DNA from: Beta vulgaris subsp. vulgaris
Taxonomy: Eukaryota; Streptophyta; Magnoliopsida; Caryophyllales; Amaranthaceae
Reading direction: 5' to 3'
NCBI RefSeq assembly: GCF_026745355.1
Contig: NC_079209.1
Location: 14,320,894 to 14,384,893 of the forward strand
Length of the DNA: 64,000 bases
How positions within the stretch are numbered: the stretch's first letter is position 1; the number at the start of each line of letters is the position of its first letter. Positions 9,063 through 20,501 of the stretch are shown piece by piece. The notes beneath the pieces were generated by a model, which did no database searches, was not told the DNA's origin, and saw nothing but the letters and a program-made list of their open reading frames with translations. The position numbers were made by a program, and so were the translations under genes.

Positions 9063-11430
9063 CTAGTTAGGCGCTTTACTTTTGACTACCATATATTCGA
9101 CGTACACTTCAATGTTCCCACCTAGCTGGTCGCTGAAGATTTTGTTGACCGTCCGTTGATACGTAGCCCTGGCATTTTTGAGACCGAATGGCATCATCTT
9201 GTAGCAGTAGACCCCTGGAGGAGTGGTGAAGGCGGTATGAACCCTATCTTGTTCGGTCACTAGTATTTGATGGTTACCGGCGTTTGCGTCCATGAATCTG
9301 AGGAGGGCGCGGCCGGCAATAGAGTCGACCAGCCTAACGATCTTGGCAAAGGGTGGTTGTCTTTTGGATAAGCTTTGTTCAAGTCCTTGAAATCCACACA
9401 CATTCGCCACGCCCCGCTCGACTTTTCGACCAGCACCACATTGGCCAACCTGTAACATCCCCAAATTTCTCTCTTTTGGAAAACTCATTTTAATATAAGA
9501 CACCTTGAGAAACTTGAGAGTATTATCGCCACGTGATATAGTTAAAGGCTAAAACTACTAACTACTAATTATACAATTGCAGCGGAATCAATAAAAATAA
9601 CTTCTCTTTATTGATAAATAAAAATTATTGTTTCTACTATGACAAAAGGGAAATATAAAAATAATAACTACTAAACTAAGCTATGTATTAGTCCTCACTA
9701 GCTCCTCCATACGAAGTATGCATCAATCAACCTGTAAAATATGTTCCCCAAATGGTCATCACTGGACAAAGCCATAAAACAAACAAACAAATAAAATGCG
9801 TGTCAGTAAAAATACTGAGTACATGTATATGCGGAAATTTAGATACTTTAATAAACATTCAAAATATTCATATAAACCTTCCTTGGATACATGAAATAAC
9901 TTGTATAACATAAAGTATGTAACTTTAATAAAACTCCTTTTCCTTACCTAGGTACCTTTCCTAAAGTGTGCACACCCCTCAAGTTTAGTATTCCGTAATG
10001 AGTCTATTACGAGGGGAAACTACATTGTCCACATGACTTATACAAAAAGTACATGGGTAAGTAATATAATAGCTACCGTTCTTGTTAGTAAATAACAAGT
10101 CGTGGCCTCTTTATAATTGTGATCATAAAAGACCATATAACTAATAAAAATCTTTCGGAAATAATCTTCCTTTGTAAAGAATAATAAGTAATATAAACTT
10201 AGCCATATAAAGGCATATGCATGAAATTAATAACTTATTAATATTTGAAAACATACTAACGAGGATAGTAATAATACTAAGAATAATGATAATATTAATA
10301 TTGAAACTCTCATCATTGATAAAATATAATGACAACATAGTAATTAGATGTACTACACGCCTAAAGAATTAAAAAGGGAAGACTAACTTTAGACTAAATA
10401 CATGTTCATAGTTACTTGTCATATTATCAACTTTGTACACGCAAAACTCATCAGGTGCACGACCGAACTCATATAAAACAAGTATAGTAATCCAAAATTA
10501 TAACATTAGAAACATGATACAACGTATGCAGAACAATATTTAAAGATCTACATATACACGCACCTTGAATAATAATAACTACTAGGGAGAAGAGAAAAGG
10601 TAGGCTAAGAGGGAGAGAGAGCTTAAACTTGAGAAAAGAGATTTATTTCTCAAATTTGGTGTGAAAAATATGATGGGTGGAGACCCCTATTTATACTAGT
10701 TGGATAGGTAGAATCGGAATAGGATTAGGAAACTAAACGATAAATTTTTGATAAAAGATAATTACTTTAGCTAGGATACATTATTTTTTATGATAATATA
10801 GCTAGAATAGAGGAATATTCCATAAAATAAATAGTCTAGATGCTTATTAACCAAAGGATAAAACAAACAAATTAACAAATTAACCAAAAGATAAAATCAC
10901 CAAATTAACCAAGAGATAAAATAATAATAAAAACAAAGTTACCAACTTGGAACAAAATAAACTCACTGGCGTGAGTTCCTTCACGGTTTAAATTTTTTTT
11001 TTTTTTTTATAAATCCTTTGTAAATCTTTTTCTAATTTTCTTTTAAGAAATTTCAACTACTAAACTAACTACTTGGATTATAATTTTGTAAACTTAGGCC
11101 CAATATATAATTTGGGCTAGAATTTATTTGAAAACTCCATAATATATCATAAAACCCTATTTAAAACCTTTATAATTAATAAAAAGCCTTTTTAGTATAT
11201 AAACCTTTTAAAAAATTATAACTAATAACTTACTAAAAATACAGAGTATTACACAACCATTCTGAGTACTGACACTCTTGTATAAACCATGCTTCGAGTA
11301 ATTTCTTAACTTCGGCGACTGCCGGGGAGTTCCTTTCACGGCCTTGGTGCCTTAGCTTTTTCTTGGTCGGCCTGAACCCCTCTTTGATGTTCAATTCGTG
11401 GCACATAATTTTGGGGTCAAGTCCGGGCAT
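9063..11430 (-). pseudogene. Gypsy reverse transcriptase, split by a solo LTR
   Basis: The RT start is at 11430-11260 (MCHELNIKEGFRPTKKK, SPAVAEVKKLLEAWFI). After the inserted LTR the domain resumes at 9450 (ANVVLVEKSSGAWRMCVDFK, DLNKAYPKDNHPLPR). It then shifts frame and continues to RALLRFMDANAGNHQI, TAFTTPPGVYCYKMMPFGLK, NARATYQRTVNKIF and EVYVEYMVVKSK. The YVEYMVV segment stands where the catalytic Y-x-DD normally lies: YVEY replaces YVDD, so the metal-binding aspartates are lost. Gypsy RT copies element RNA to cDNA in virus-like particles. This copy ends right after the active-site region. Confidence 0.88.
9451..11253. mobile_element. Solo LTR (1.8 kb) with TSD caacc
   Basis: The block starts TGTAACATCCCC and ends GAGTATTACA, the TG...CA form of a long terminal repeat. 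It is flanked on both sides by caacc (9446-9450 and 11254-11258). It interrupts the gypsy RT frame, which resumes on either side, so it is an insertion. It carries no coding domain and no second LTR, so it is a solo LTR left by LTR-LTR recombination. Both ends resemble the TGTAA(T/C)A(C/T)CCC type seen in chromovirus-like gypsy elements (inference). The interior is AT-rich. Confidence 0.92.
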
Positions 11431-11552
11431 TTATGTGGCTTCATAGGCGAATACGTCCTGGTACTCTATGAGTACTTGGATGATTTCCTCTCTGGTTTGA
11501 GGGTTCATAGCTTTGCCTACCCTCACTGTCCGACCAGGCTTTGTGCCAACCA

Positions 11553-12215
11553 TTACTTCTTCGTCTTCATCGGCCGATTGAGGGCGTTCATACTGTTTGG
11601 GATTTTTCTATGATGTAGACCCCGCTGCCGCTTGGGGGCGTTCATAGCTTTGCCTACCCTCGTTTTCTTTTTTTTCGATTCCTCTTGGACGTCATTTTTA
11701 GTTTTGAGACTATTCACATAGCACTCCCTTACTGCCTGCTGATCTCCTTGTATCTTTCCCACTTTACCATCGTCAGTTTCGAATTGCATGAGGAGCTGGT
11801 AGGTGGAGATGGCAGCCTTGGCTTTGTTCAGGGTGGGCCTCCCCATTATTATGTTGTAAGGTAAAGGGATGTCCACCACCAAGAAGTCAATTGGTAGGCT
11901 TCTGCCCTTACCTTTTTCACCCATCCGAGTGGGTAACTTTATTGAGCCGACTGGATGTACTGAGTTGCCCTCGACGCCTATCAGTGGCTGATTGAGGGGT
12001 GTGACATCCCGCTTGCTGTATTTCAGTTTCTGGAGGCACTCTAGGGTAATGATGTCGGCGGATGACCCGTTATCTACTAACACCCTTTTGACCCTTATAT
12101 TAGCCACTTTGAGCTCGATCACCAAGGGGTCATCATGTTGTGTGTGTAATGTCCGACTGGACTCCCCGAAAGTCATCACAGGGCAGTCAGGTTGGGGCTG
12201 TTGGACGTCAAGCAC
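11553..12215 (-). CDS. Gypsy aspartic protease region
   Basis: A 220-codon frame with the retropepsin motif VDNGSSADI (the DNGSS form typical of plant Tat/Athila elements replacing DTGS). It is followed by ECLQKLKYSKRDVTPL, LIGVEGNSVHPVGSIKLP, PLPYNIIMGRPTLNK and STYQLLMQFET. The enzyme cuts the gag-pol polyprotein. The frame is intact in this part, between broken gag upstream and RT downstream. The start given is a frame limit; the natural product is a polyprotein segment. Confidence 0.85.
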   Translation of the reverse strand: MLDVQQPQPDCPVMTFGESSRTLHTQHDDPLVIELKVANIRVKRVLVDNGSSADIITLECLQKLKYSKRDVTPLNQPLIGVEGNSVHPVGSIKLPTRMGEKGKGRSLPIDFLVVDIPLPYNIIMGRPTLNKAKAAISTYQLLMQFETDDGKVGKIQGDQQAVRECYVNSLKTKNDVQEESKKKKTRVGKAMNAPKRQRGLHHRKIPNSMNALNRPMKTKK

Positions 12216-12230
12216 TTGGTGCTTGAGACT

Positions 12231-14004
12231 TTAGAGATGGGCTTTACGGGCTCGACCGGTTAGGCATCCCAAGGTGAAGCCACCTACTATATCACTGATG
12301 AAGCGTTCGATGTCACCGTTGTTCGACTGATTCGCCTTTTGCTTGCCCTTTTCTTTACTGGTGTGTTTTAGGTAGCGTTTCAGCTTGCCTTGTTCCGCTA
12401 GGTTGTCTAAGGACTTTTTGAGCTCTTTGCAATCCTTGGTGGTGTGTCCACACTCTTTGTGGTACTCACACCACAAGCTTTTGTCTCTTCGAGAAGAGGA
12501 CGTTCTGATGGGTGGTGGTCGGGGGAGCCAGGTTTTATCTTTGATGTTTAAGTACATTTCCCTCCAGTTCTTGCTGAATCAGAGATCATTGTCGTGGTCG
12601 TTGAATCGATCTGACCGATCCCCTATTTTTTGTTGTTTTGGCTGGTCCTTGTGATTCCCTTCCTCTTTCCTCTTCTTGCTCCCATCATCCGAGTGGCGAC
12701 ATATGTCTGTTGCCTGGATGAATCTCTAGGCCTTAGTTATAACTTCCGAGAAGGTCTTCACTTCATTCTCGGTCAAGGACCATCTGAGCCGACCTGGTTG
12801 AAGTCCAGACATTAGGGCGACGAAGGCTACCGCGTCTTGTAGGTCTGTGACCTTCAATGATTCTTCATTAAACCTCTTTATGTAGTCGGCCAGGCTCTCA
12901 TTCTTCTCTTGACTGACCCCCATGAAATGGAGGATGGTCTTCTTCTGCCTCTTTCTCGCCACGAACTGATGAATGAACAGGTCTTCCAATATTGAGAAAT
13001 CATCAGTAATAATCCCGGCGGGGAGCTATTGGAACCAGTTCAAGGCGAGGCTCTTAAGAGTACTAGGAAAGAAACGACACCATATGGCCTCGCAGCTAGT
13101 CTGCACACTCATTTGAGCCTTGTAAGTCGCCATGTGATCATCTGGATCGATTAGACCCGCAAATTGCTCGATGAGAGGGGTTTTGATTTTTCCGAGAGTA
13201 GGGGTTTCCAGAATCTCCTGGCTGAATGGGATCATGAACTTGAGGCCACCGCTGCTCAACCGAGGAGGTTTGGAATGGCCAGAATCTTCCCCTCTTGATG
13301 AGTAGCCTTCTTGTTCAGGAGGTGGCAAGCATCATACCCCTAACTGATGCATTTTTGGTTGAGAAAATGACAGACATCCTCGGGCTTGCTCTGGGGATCT
13401 CCCCTTGGAGATTTAGGGATATGAGTTTCCTCTCTTTGGCAGGCCGACCCTTAGCGAGCCGACCTATCCCTTGGCAGGGGGCGCTCATCTCGGCCAAACC
13501 TCTTCATGTCTTGCCGACTGGGCTCCTTGGCTTCGGATCATTGCCGGCTAGGCTGACCGAAGGTCGAGCGAGGATTGTGCTCTTTCCTTTGTGAGCGCAC
13601 CAGAGCGCGCTCTCTTAGCTCGGGTGGGTTGGGGGGGTTGAGTTAAGTTTGCCCCTGTTGTAAGGCAGTCATCTTATCCATGATACTACGCTGCAGAGTC
13701 TGCTGAAGCTGAGCCGCAATAAGAGCGATGTCTGTTGTGAACAGTGGTTGGGGGTCAGCATGTTGTATCTACTAAGAGGGTGACCGATGGTTCCCTTGGG
13801 ATGGTTCCTGATTAGGATCCATTGTTTGGACATTAGGAGACCGACGTGCCGGGGAGGGTGCTTGTCCGAATCTCCTATTGTGCGGAGGCGAGTGACCCCT
13901 CTCGGGCCTCTGAGCTTGGGCAGAGGGTTGCTTGCTACGAGTGTTTTTGGTTGGGGCCGTTGCTGACTACTAATGAAAAAGAGATTGTTGCTGATAAATA
14001 GCAA
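12231..14004 (-). pseudogene. Gypsy gag with zinc knuckle, broken
   Basis: Gag is spread over several frames. At 13328-13026 lie FMIPFSQEILETPTLGK, FAGLIDPDDHMATYKAQM and LKSLALNWFQ before a stop. At 12989-12726 lies the retrotransposon gag core (EDLFIHQFVARKRQKK, ESLADYIKRFNEES, FVALMSGLQPGRL). At 12557-12231 lies a CCHC-like knuckle (CEYHKECGHTTKDC) and a basic tail. Gag packages RNA in virus-like particles. The N-terminal 300 codons (14004-13330) are poorly readable, Pro/Gln/Arg-rich, and split by shifts. At least one in-frame stop occurs at about 13027. Confidence 0.82.
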
Positions 14005-14050
14005 GTGAAGTTAATTGTACTGAGTGGTGGCCAAGTAACTTTTTACACTA

Positions 14051-14069
14051 TCCCCACAAACGGCGCCGA
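14051..14069 (-). other. Gypsy primer-binding site (tRNA-Asp-like)
   Basis: On the - strand the sequence is CGGCGCCGTTTGTGGGG, directly inside the LTR. It resembles TGGCGCCGTTGCCGGGG, the complement of plant tRNA-Asp 3' ends used as primer by Tat/Athila elements, with a few mismatches. Confidence 0.7.
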
Positions 14070-14071
14070 AT

Positions 14072-14368
14072 TGTTTCTGCTTAGAAATGAAGTATGTTTA
14101 AAGTGTGCTGGTTAAGTATCGGGTCAGATATTGCTGTCTTGAGTCAATTGTCCGTACACCGAATCCTGCAAAAGACAAGGTTAGAATGCCCTGGAGGTGG
14201 TTCCAGGATTGTCTCTCCGACGCTCAAGTTAGTTGATGATCAAGCTAAAGAGAGAAAGTCTGGAGAGAGATGCTCTGGTTTGTTAGGTAAGAATTCAATA
14301 CTTGTTCATTGATGAGGGAATTTGTATTTATAGTGCTCTAGAACCCTCAACTGTAAGTGAGCTTGAAG
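14072..14368 (-). repeat. Gypsy 5' LTR (partial)
   Basis: The LTR begins (top strand) tgtttctgcttag just after the PBS and runs to 14368, where a CACTA-like end interrupts it. A TATAAATAC box on the - strand near 14325 fits an LTR promoter. I did not find the remainder of the LTR beyond the insertion. Confidence 0.65.
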
Positions 14369-15490
14369 CACTAGTAGAATAAATGCTTATTGCTGCGGTC
14401 ATCAAGTGGCCTATTACGGCGGTTTTGGCTGCGCAGCAATTAAGGGGGCAGCAATAGGTAATTATTAAATTATTGCTGCGGTTTTAGACCGTAGTAAAAG
14501 GCCAAGATAATGTTGCGATTCCTAGCCAAAACTGCAGCAATAGGTCTATTTTTTATTAAAAAAGTACAACGTATTGCTGCGGTTTTGGCTAGGAATCGCA
14601 GCTATATCTTGGTCTATTGCTGCGGTTGTTGCCCAAAACCCAGCAATAAGTCCAGGTACAGGCAAAAAAAAAAAATTTATTTTTTCATTTTGCAATTAAA
14701 TTTGAAAGAATAAAACCAGACAATATAACCCATCCACTAGCCACCAAATTTACAAATGAAAAATAAAATAACATATGAATCTCATTAATATATAAAGATA
14801 AAAAAAAGTTACATAAATATTTCAAAAGATCAAAAAGTAAAAGCAAAAATAAAAAAACAATAGTTACAACTAAATGATTGATTACAAAAAAATATATTAA
14901 AAAAATAAGAAATTGAAAATCAAAAAATCCTAAACAAACAGATCTAAGAAAAGGAAAAGAAAACAGTTAGAAATGACCATTGGATGGTCACGATCCAAGA
15001 GAAACACGAACGTCCATAGGAGTCCCGTGCATCGAACCCAAAACGTCACAAACAGCCAGACGAACGGCCAGAAAAATGTTTTCATGAGTAGTTGAGTTCG
15101 TGACGAACGGCGTTGAAGCGCCATCAGCGAACGCCGAAGCCGAACGCCGGCGAACAAAGTTTGTGGAGTCTGAGAGAATTGTGAGAAGACGAACAGCCGA
15201 AACGATGATTGGGGTTGATGGTCAGGCGGGAGAGGAAGCGATCACAATCGCCGGTTGATTGGTGGAGATGGGAGATCGAGTGTGAGGAGAGAAAGAGAGA
15301 CGGAGAGAATGGAGATGGGATATCGAGTGTGAGGGGAGAGAGAGAGGGAGAAGACCGTGTGTGAGGAGAGAGAGAAGAAAAATGAGCGGGGCTCTAAGGT
15401 TACATGATAGAAGTAAAAGGAAACCTAGTTGGGCTTCTCTTATTTTAAATTTCAAAAGTATATTGCTGCGGTTTTCAGCCGAAACCCCAT
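14369..15490. mobile_element. Truncated non-autonomous CACTA-like element
   Basis: It starts CACTAGTAGAAT inside the gypsy LTR. Copies of TATTGCTGCGGTTTT / AACCGCAGCAATA follow, several between 14387 and 14660 and one at 15465-15485. This is the layout of a CACTA end with subterminal repeats on both sides. The right terminal repeat is missing; the last subterminal copy breaks off at about 15485. The 800 bp between the ends hold no transposase. Open frames near 14930-15590 are composition-driven. Confidence 0.65.
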
Positions 15491-16330
15491 CAAGTTCAGC
15501 GGTCCAATCATTCAGACGAAGAGACGAGGAAATGGTTCGCTTCGCAAAAGTCAGAGAAAGGCTTGGTAACCAACGGTTTGGGTCCAAAAAAGACTCAAAC
15601 TCCCAAAAAAAAAAAACACAATGGTACCATTATAACCTGACATTGGTATCAAATTGTTATCAAGACTGGTACCAAGGTATCAATATTTTCAGAGAATGGT
15701 ACCATTATAACCTAGCATTGGTACCAAGCAAATGTCAGCCACACGCGCGTCAAATCTTCCAACGCATAAAATGACCAAATTATCCCCGTTTGAGTCCCCT
15801 AAGAGACTCAAACGGTTGGACGCCAAGACAAGCTCCAAAAGTCATCATGCAGAACCTTTGTGTACCTAAGATAAGTTGGAAGTTAATTAAGCTGTCAAAC
15901 TCAGAAGAAAGAATTATGCTCAAGCTAAGTGACCAAAAACATGAGTTTCACGTTGAGATGATGCTTAGAAACTATAATGTAGATTTATTTATACGTACGC
16001 ATTCACACACATTTTGAATTTTAAATACTCACCAATTCAAGAGTTGCATAGGCAAGTTCTAGGTTAATGAAACACCCCAAAACACAACGAAAAGCAGTTT
16101 CTCAACCTGCTATAACAATTTAACAAACTTTTTTGCCTCAAGCATTTTTTGAACCTTTGTATTCAGCTTTCCAATGCCTAATCAACTTTATACATTTCTT
16201 TGTCAAATATACAAATTTAAGACCCAGATAACAAAATTTTCTACTTACAAGTTACAATCTTCCATTCAACATATATTGGCCTCAATCTTATCAATTTAAT
16301 TATTTGTTAGAATATATGCCACAAATAAGA
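15491..16330. other. Non-coding, with a paired KpnI-like repeat
   Basis: No gene is supported. A phrase starting aatggtaccattataacct occurs at 15620-15655 and 15695-15729, each ending near cattggtaccaa. It contains the palindromes tggtacca/ggtacc. The rest is AT-rich. Confidence 0.55.
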
Positions 16331-16338
16331 GAACATCA

Positions 16339-16341
16339 CAA

Positions 16342-16399
<58 letters not shown>

Positions 16400-16511
16400 T
16401 TATTATTATTATTATTATTATTATATATTATTATTTATTATTATTATTATTTATTATTATTATTATTATTATATTATTATTATTACTATATTATATATCT
16501 TATTGTTGTTG

Positions 16512-16560
<49 letters not shown>

Positions 16561-16600
16561 TATTATTAATATTATTATTATTATTATTCATGCATTATCA
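16339..16600. repeat. (ATT)n microsatellite
   Basis: About 260 bp of ATT/TTA trinucleotides with a short GTT interruption near 16503-16518 and a few single-base phase shifts. It reads as poly-Ile/Leu/Tyr in + frames; that is not a gene. Confidence 0.97.
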
Positions 16601-17324
16601 TTATCATTATAATTAACATTAGGATTATTTAAATAGAATAATACAAATATAAAATATTAATAATGCAAAATTTAGACCTAAATTCCTATAATAGATTATC
16701 TTTACCTGAACCTATAAAACAAGTTAAAAAGATTTGAAAATTTGTCAATATATACAATATTTTAGGCACTTTTTGAAATAAATACCTAGGTTGTCTGAAA
16801 TTTTAGATAAATACCAAGGTTGACTTATTTTTTTTCAGAATCACTACCACTTAATGGAATCAAACAATGTTAGTTTTACTCCGTTACTGGCACGTAAAAT
16901 TACAATTTTGTCCTTCCCCCACCACCACCACTCTATCACATGCGACAACCATGCTTGCCACCGTTGCCGCCACCACCACGCAACCAAAAATCGACCCACC
17001 CACAACCATAACCAACTACAAAACCACCACCTCCTGTCCACCAACTCAAAAATCATTCCACCCCATCACCCTAACCAACTAAGAAACCATCACCACCTCC
17101 ACCAACCAAAATCGACCCACCCTACAATACTAACCAACTAAGAAACCACCAACCCCATAATAGTGGTGAGGAGAGAGAATGGGTTTGCAAGGCTAGTGTG
17201 TTTCATGGGTTTTGGTGGTGGTGGTGGTGGAGGAGGAGGAGGAGATTAATAAAAGGTAATTTTTTACGCTAATGGCAGAGCAAAACTAACGATTTTGCAA
17301 TATTTATTAAGTGGTAGTGATTTA

Positions 17325-19036
17325 TGACAAAATAGATTGAAGGGAAAACGCTGGAATTTTTATTAACTCAAAAGAAATATTTATAATATAACATATAAAA
17401 CCTAACTTAAGTAAAACTAGGAAAATATATCCTAAACTAAATAAGATATTAAGAAATATTATATGTAAACAAACACTTCTAGATATGTGCAACAGCTCGG
17501 ATTTTCCCGACCAGCTTACAAAGGATTAAGCACAACGAAAAAGACTCTAGTCGAGATAACCCGAACTATTACCATCACACTTACCGAACTACATCTCGGA
17601 GAGTGTGGAACTCAATTTCCAATTCTATTCAAATTAATTAACTATTACAATAACGCCCTGATTCTCAGACTTTATTCTTATAAATTTCTAGAGAAAATCC
17701 GACAAAGTTTGCTTTGAAAATAGGACATCTCTAAAGCGAGAAATAATATGAACCTGTTACAATTTCAATAAATAATATATTTTCAATATCCCATAACTCA
17801 ACAATCTCAACGCTTTCGCGGAGCAACAACCAATAGAGAATCAGGAGCACTAATGACTCTTAGAAATATCAAATCGAAAATAATAATTAACAACTAATTG
17901 ATACAAAGTCAAGTGTCCTCTCCTCGAAAACAAATACAACACCACAAGTAATCTTCCAATGGATAATAGCTTTAACTCTTGAAAGAACAACTCAGGGCTC
18001 CAACCTAAAAAATTTAGGGAAACTACCATCCACCAAGTGACAGACCACAGAAATGACAAAACAACATACGCACATCAGCAAAGTTCTAAACCCGTAAATA
18101 AGTTTAACATATGCTTTAGTGGCTTTTACTTGAAAACGACTCTCAACAATCATATGCTCAGATTAATCACACATGCCATAACAAAGTATAGCATTAGTCT
18201 CGTCGGACACATATATGCAATACCATTATTCAATTCACTTCAATGTACACCATCGTTCATATAACAACAAACAAAGCAGAGACATGTTTCATATATCTTC
18301 ATTTAATTAGATTTCAACATAACACAATTCCTTATGAGATATCAAAGTTAACAACTCTGATAGAGGTTATATAACTTATTTCCTTTGATCGATTTCTTAT
18401 CAGAAATCTAACTTATACTTTCATACTCTATCAATCATTTTCTTACACTGTTATACACAGACCTTTATCAGGCAATTAATAACATAAAAACTATCACTAT
18501 AACGATTGCTTATCGAAAATCCAATAACAAGATACGATTCCTTATCGGGAACCCGACATCGAAATAACTTACCATGATATGCTTCCTTATCAGGAAACCA
18601 ATATCAATGTTCATATTCAAATATTGAACGCACATTCATTACATTGATATGACTCCTTATTGGGAATCCAATATCAAAATAACTTACCATGATAAGATTC
18701 CTTATTGGGAACCAATTTTAATAGGAAAAATCTGGCCAGTGGGTTTAAAACTCAAACCCACCCGCAAGAGAATAATATTTTTGAGGTTTTACCCAAGATC
18801 TTTACTTGCTCTTGATACCATGACAAAATAGATTGAAGGGAAATGGCTTGAATTATTATAAAGAGGATATTTATAGTATATCATATAAAACCTAACTTAA
18901 GTAGAATTAGGAAAACAAATCCTAAACTAAATATAATACTAAAAAATATTATCTCTAAACAAACACTTCTAGATATGTCTAGATAAACACTTCTAGATAT
19001 ATAGATTAATGAAATACTCTTAAATCTATCCTAACA
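17325..19036 (-). mobile_element. Small non-coding LTR element (TRIM-like)
   Basis: Two direct repeats, 17325-17494 and 18831-19036, share tgacaaaatagattgaaggg, tatttataatataacatataaaacc and aacacttctagatatgt. The right copy is directly preceded by gctcttgatacca (18818-18830), the complement of a tRNA-Met primer site. The element is thus a - strand LTR element of about 1.7 kb with about 200-bp LTRs and no coding domain. The right LTR ends ctaaca and contains a tandem copy of the aacacttctagatat phrase that the left LTR lacks. It interrupts the right TIR of the surrounding element. Confidence 0.8.
18380..18720. repeat. Recurrent TTCCTTATC(A/G)GGAA imperfect palindromes
   Basis: Inside the TRIM-like element the motif (t/c)tccttat(c/t)(a/g)ggaa recurs about six times, for example near 18540, 18588, 18652 and 18690. 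It is followed by (c)caatatcaa and separated by taacttaccatgata. Each copy can pair with itself. It is a degenerate tandem array with 60-100-bp spacing. Confidence 0.6.
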
Positions 19037-19150
19037 TTTTTTTTAAAAAGGGGAGAAAATTAGTATTTATATAAATTTCAGACAAGCTAGATATTTATTT
19101 AAAAATAGTGTCCAAAATTTAGTATTTATTAACAAAGTTTTCAAAATTTT

Positions 19151-20187
19151 GGAAGAAGAAAGTTATAAAACTCAAAATCACTCTCCCTCCCCCTACCCCC
19201 ATCAACCTAAAAGACCACCCCTAGTACCACCCCACTCCCGAAGGCCGAAGCCACCCCCAACACTTTCAATCTCACCACAACCATCGGCGTGACCATCAAC
19301 CACCTACCACAACTCCTGAACAAATCGCTCCCATCATCACCTCTGTCCGTCTCCTCAACACGAACCATCAATAATTTGTATAGAATGAATAACATAACAA
19401 ATAAGGAGGACATAAAAAGTGAAACGGAAACATGAATAATTCTCCATGTTTAGCGGCATAGGATAACTCTAGTGGTGATGACGAGGGGTCGCCATGGGGG
19501 GCCATAGAGGGAGTTGCATGAGAGGTGAGGTAAAACATGGTAAGGGAAGGAGGAGCAAAAAAATCGTTTTGTTATCTTAATTAAAATAAATAAAATCAAC
19601 CAATGGGATAATGAAAAGTTTTCATGTTACCTGTTTATCAGGTTGTATCTTTTTTGTCTTATTTTAGGAATTTTGATATAAAGTTTGCTAATATTAAATT
19701 ATAATTAAAAGTTTGTATTATAAAAATGGTCAAAATTTGTATTATTCTAGTTAAATAATTCTTATCATATCATTATCACTGTTATTATCATTATTTCTAT
19801 TAGTATTATTACTGTTGTTGTTGTTGTTGTTGCTGCTGCTGACTGTTGTTGTCATTTAAGGATTGAAATTGATTGAGAAAAGTCCATTGTGTCTATTATA
19901 AACTTAATACTGAATTTGACTCAAATTTCTTATTCTAAATAATTTGGACTAGCTTCGACTTAACCTTTAGACTCGAAAGTTTCATCTTAAGTCCAAAGCA
20001 TTTTTTCTTTAGAAAAAAAAAATAGATAAAGCATTTAAATTTGGATGTTATTACGATTTATTGATGGTATCTACTAAAAAAAATGTAATGATGTATTTAT
20101 TTAGTTTATTGTGTTTGTAATTTGCTTTCAAATAAAGATAGTCCAAAATAGATTTACTTCCTCTATTTGTAAATAAGTGCAATTGTT
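19151..20187. other. Non-coding interval with a GTT/GCT microsatellite
   Basis: Nothing coding is supported. A C-rich patch lies at 19175-19300, and (GTT)n followed by (GCT)n lies at about 19813-19850. The rest is AT-rich. The right end carries the LINE target site. Confidence 0.6.
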
Positions 20188-20501
20188 TGACTTTAATACC
20201 TTTTTTTTTTAGAAGCAAGAAAGTGATATATTGCATTCAAACAAAGCACATTACAAAACTCAAGTAAGCTAAGATAGAACTTAGATGCAGACCAACAGAG
20301 GTAGAAATCTCAGAAAAGCAAGCTATAACACATCAAACCACCTATGCTCACTAGGGGTCATCCTCATGTACACTTAGAGAATTCTATGCTTTACATTGAA
20401 TTGGATCTGTTCAACAACTGATTTTATAGAGGGGACCTTGTTGTTCCATAAAGCATCATTTCTAGCTCTTCACACCTGATAAACAAGAGCAGCAAGGGCT
20501 G

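Larger units (their letters stand above)
9029..14368 (-). mobile_element. Ty3/gypsy retrotransposon (Tat-like), truncated
   Basis: A - strand LTR element with order LTR (14072-14368), PBS (14051-14069), gag (14004-12231), protease (12215-11553) and reverse transcriptase (11430-11254, continuing 9450-9063). It stops within RT, where CACTA I begins, so RNase H, integrase and the 3' LTR are missing. It is split by the solo LTR at 9451-11253, which has a perfect caacc TSD, and its 5' LTR is interrupted at 14369 by a CACTA-like end. The PBS resembles the tRNA-Asp type used by Tat/Athila elements, consistent with the RT and gag motifs. Stops and shifts occur throughout. Confidence 0.85.
16727..19150. 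mobile_element. Long-TIR (MULE-like) non-autonomous element
   Basis: The left flank (16727-16920) and the right flank (17255-17324 plus 19037-19150) are inverted copies of each other. AATCACTACCACTTAAT and a ttagtttt block at 16840-16890 are repeated inverted at 17265-17324. A tatttat...caga segment at 16760-16830 is repeated inverted at 19056-19110, and the outer aaatttg tract at 16727-16760 matches inverted 19115-19150. The right TIR is cut by the LTR element at 17325-19036. TIRs of about 190 bp suggest a Mutator-like element. The interior (16915-17250) is CCACCAC-rich with no transposase. No TSD could be fixed. Confidence 0.72.

Noticed and set aside
16304..16612. 102-codon + frame of Ile/Leu/Tyr
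   Set aside because: Pure translation of the ATT microsatellite.
18818..18830. Possible tRNA-Met gene
   Set aside because: Only the 3'-end complement is present; it is a primer-binding site. I saw no complete tRNA gene in the window.
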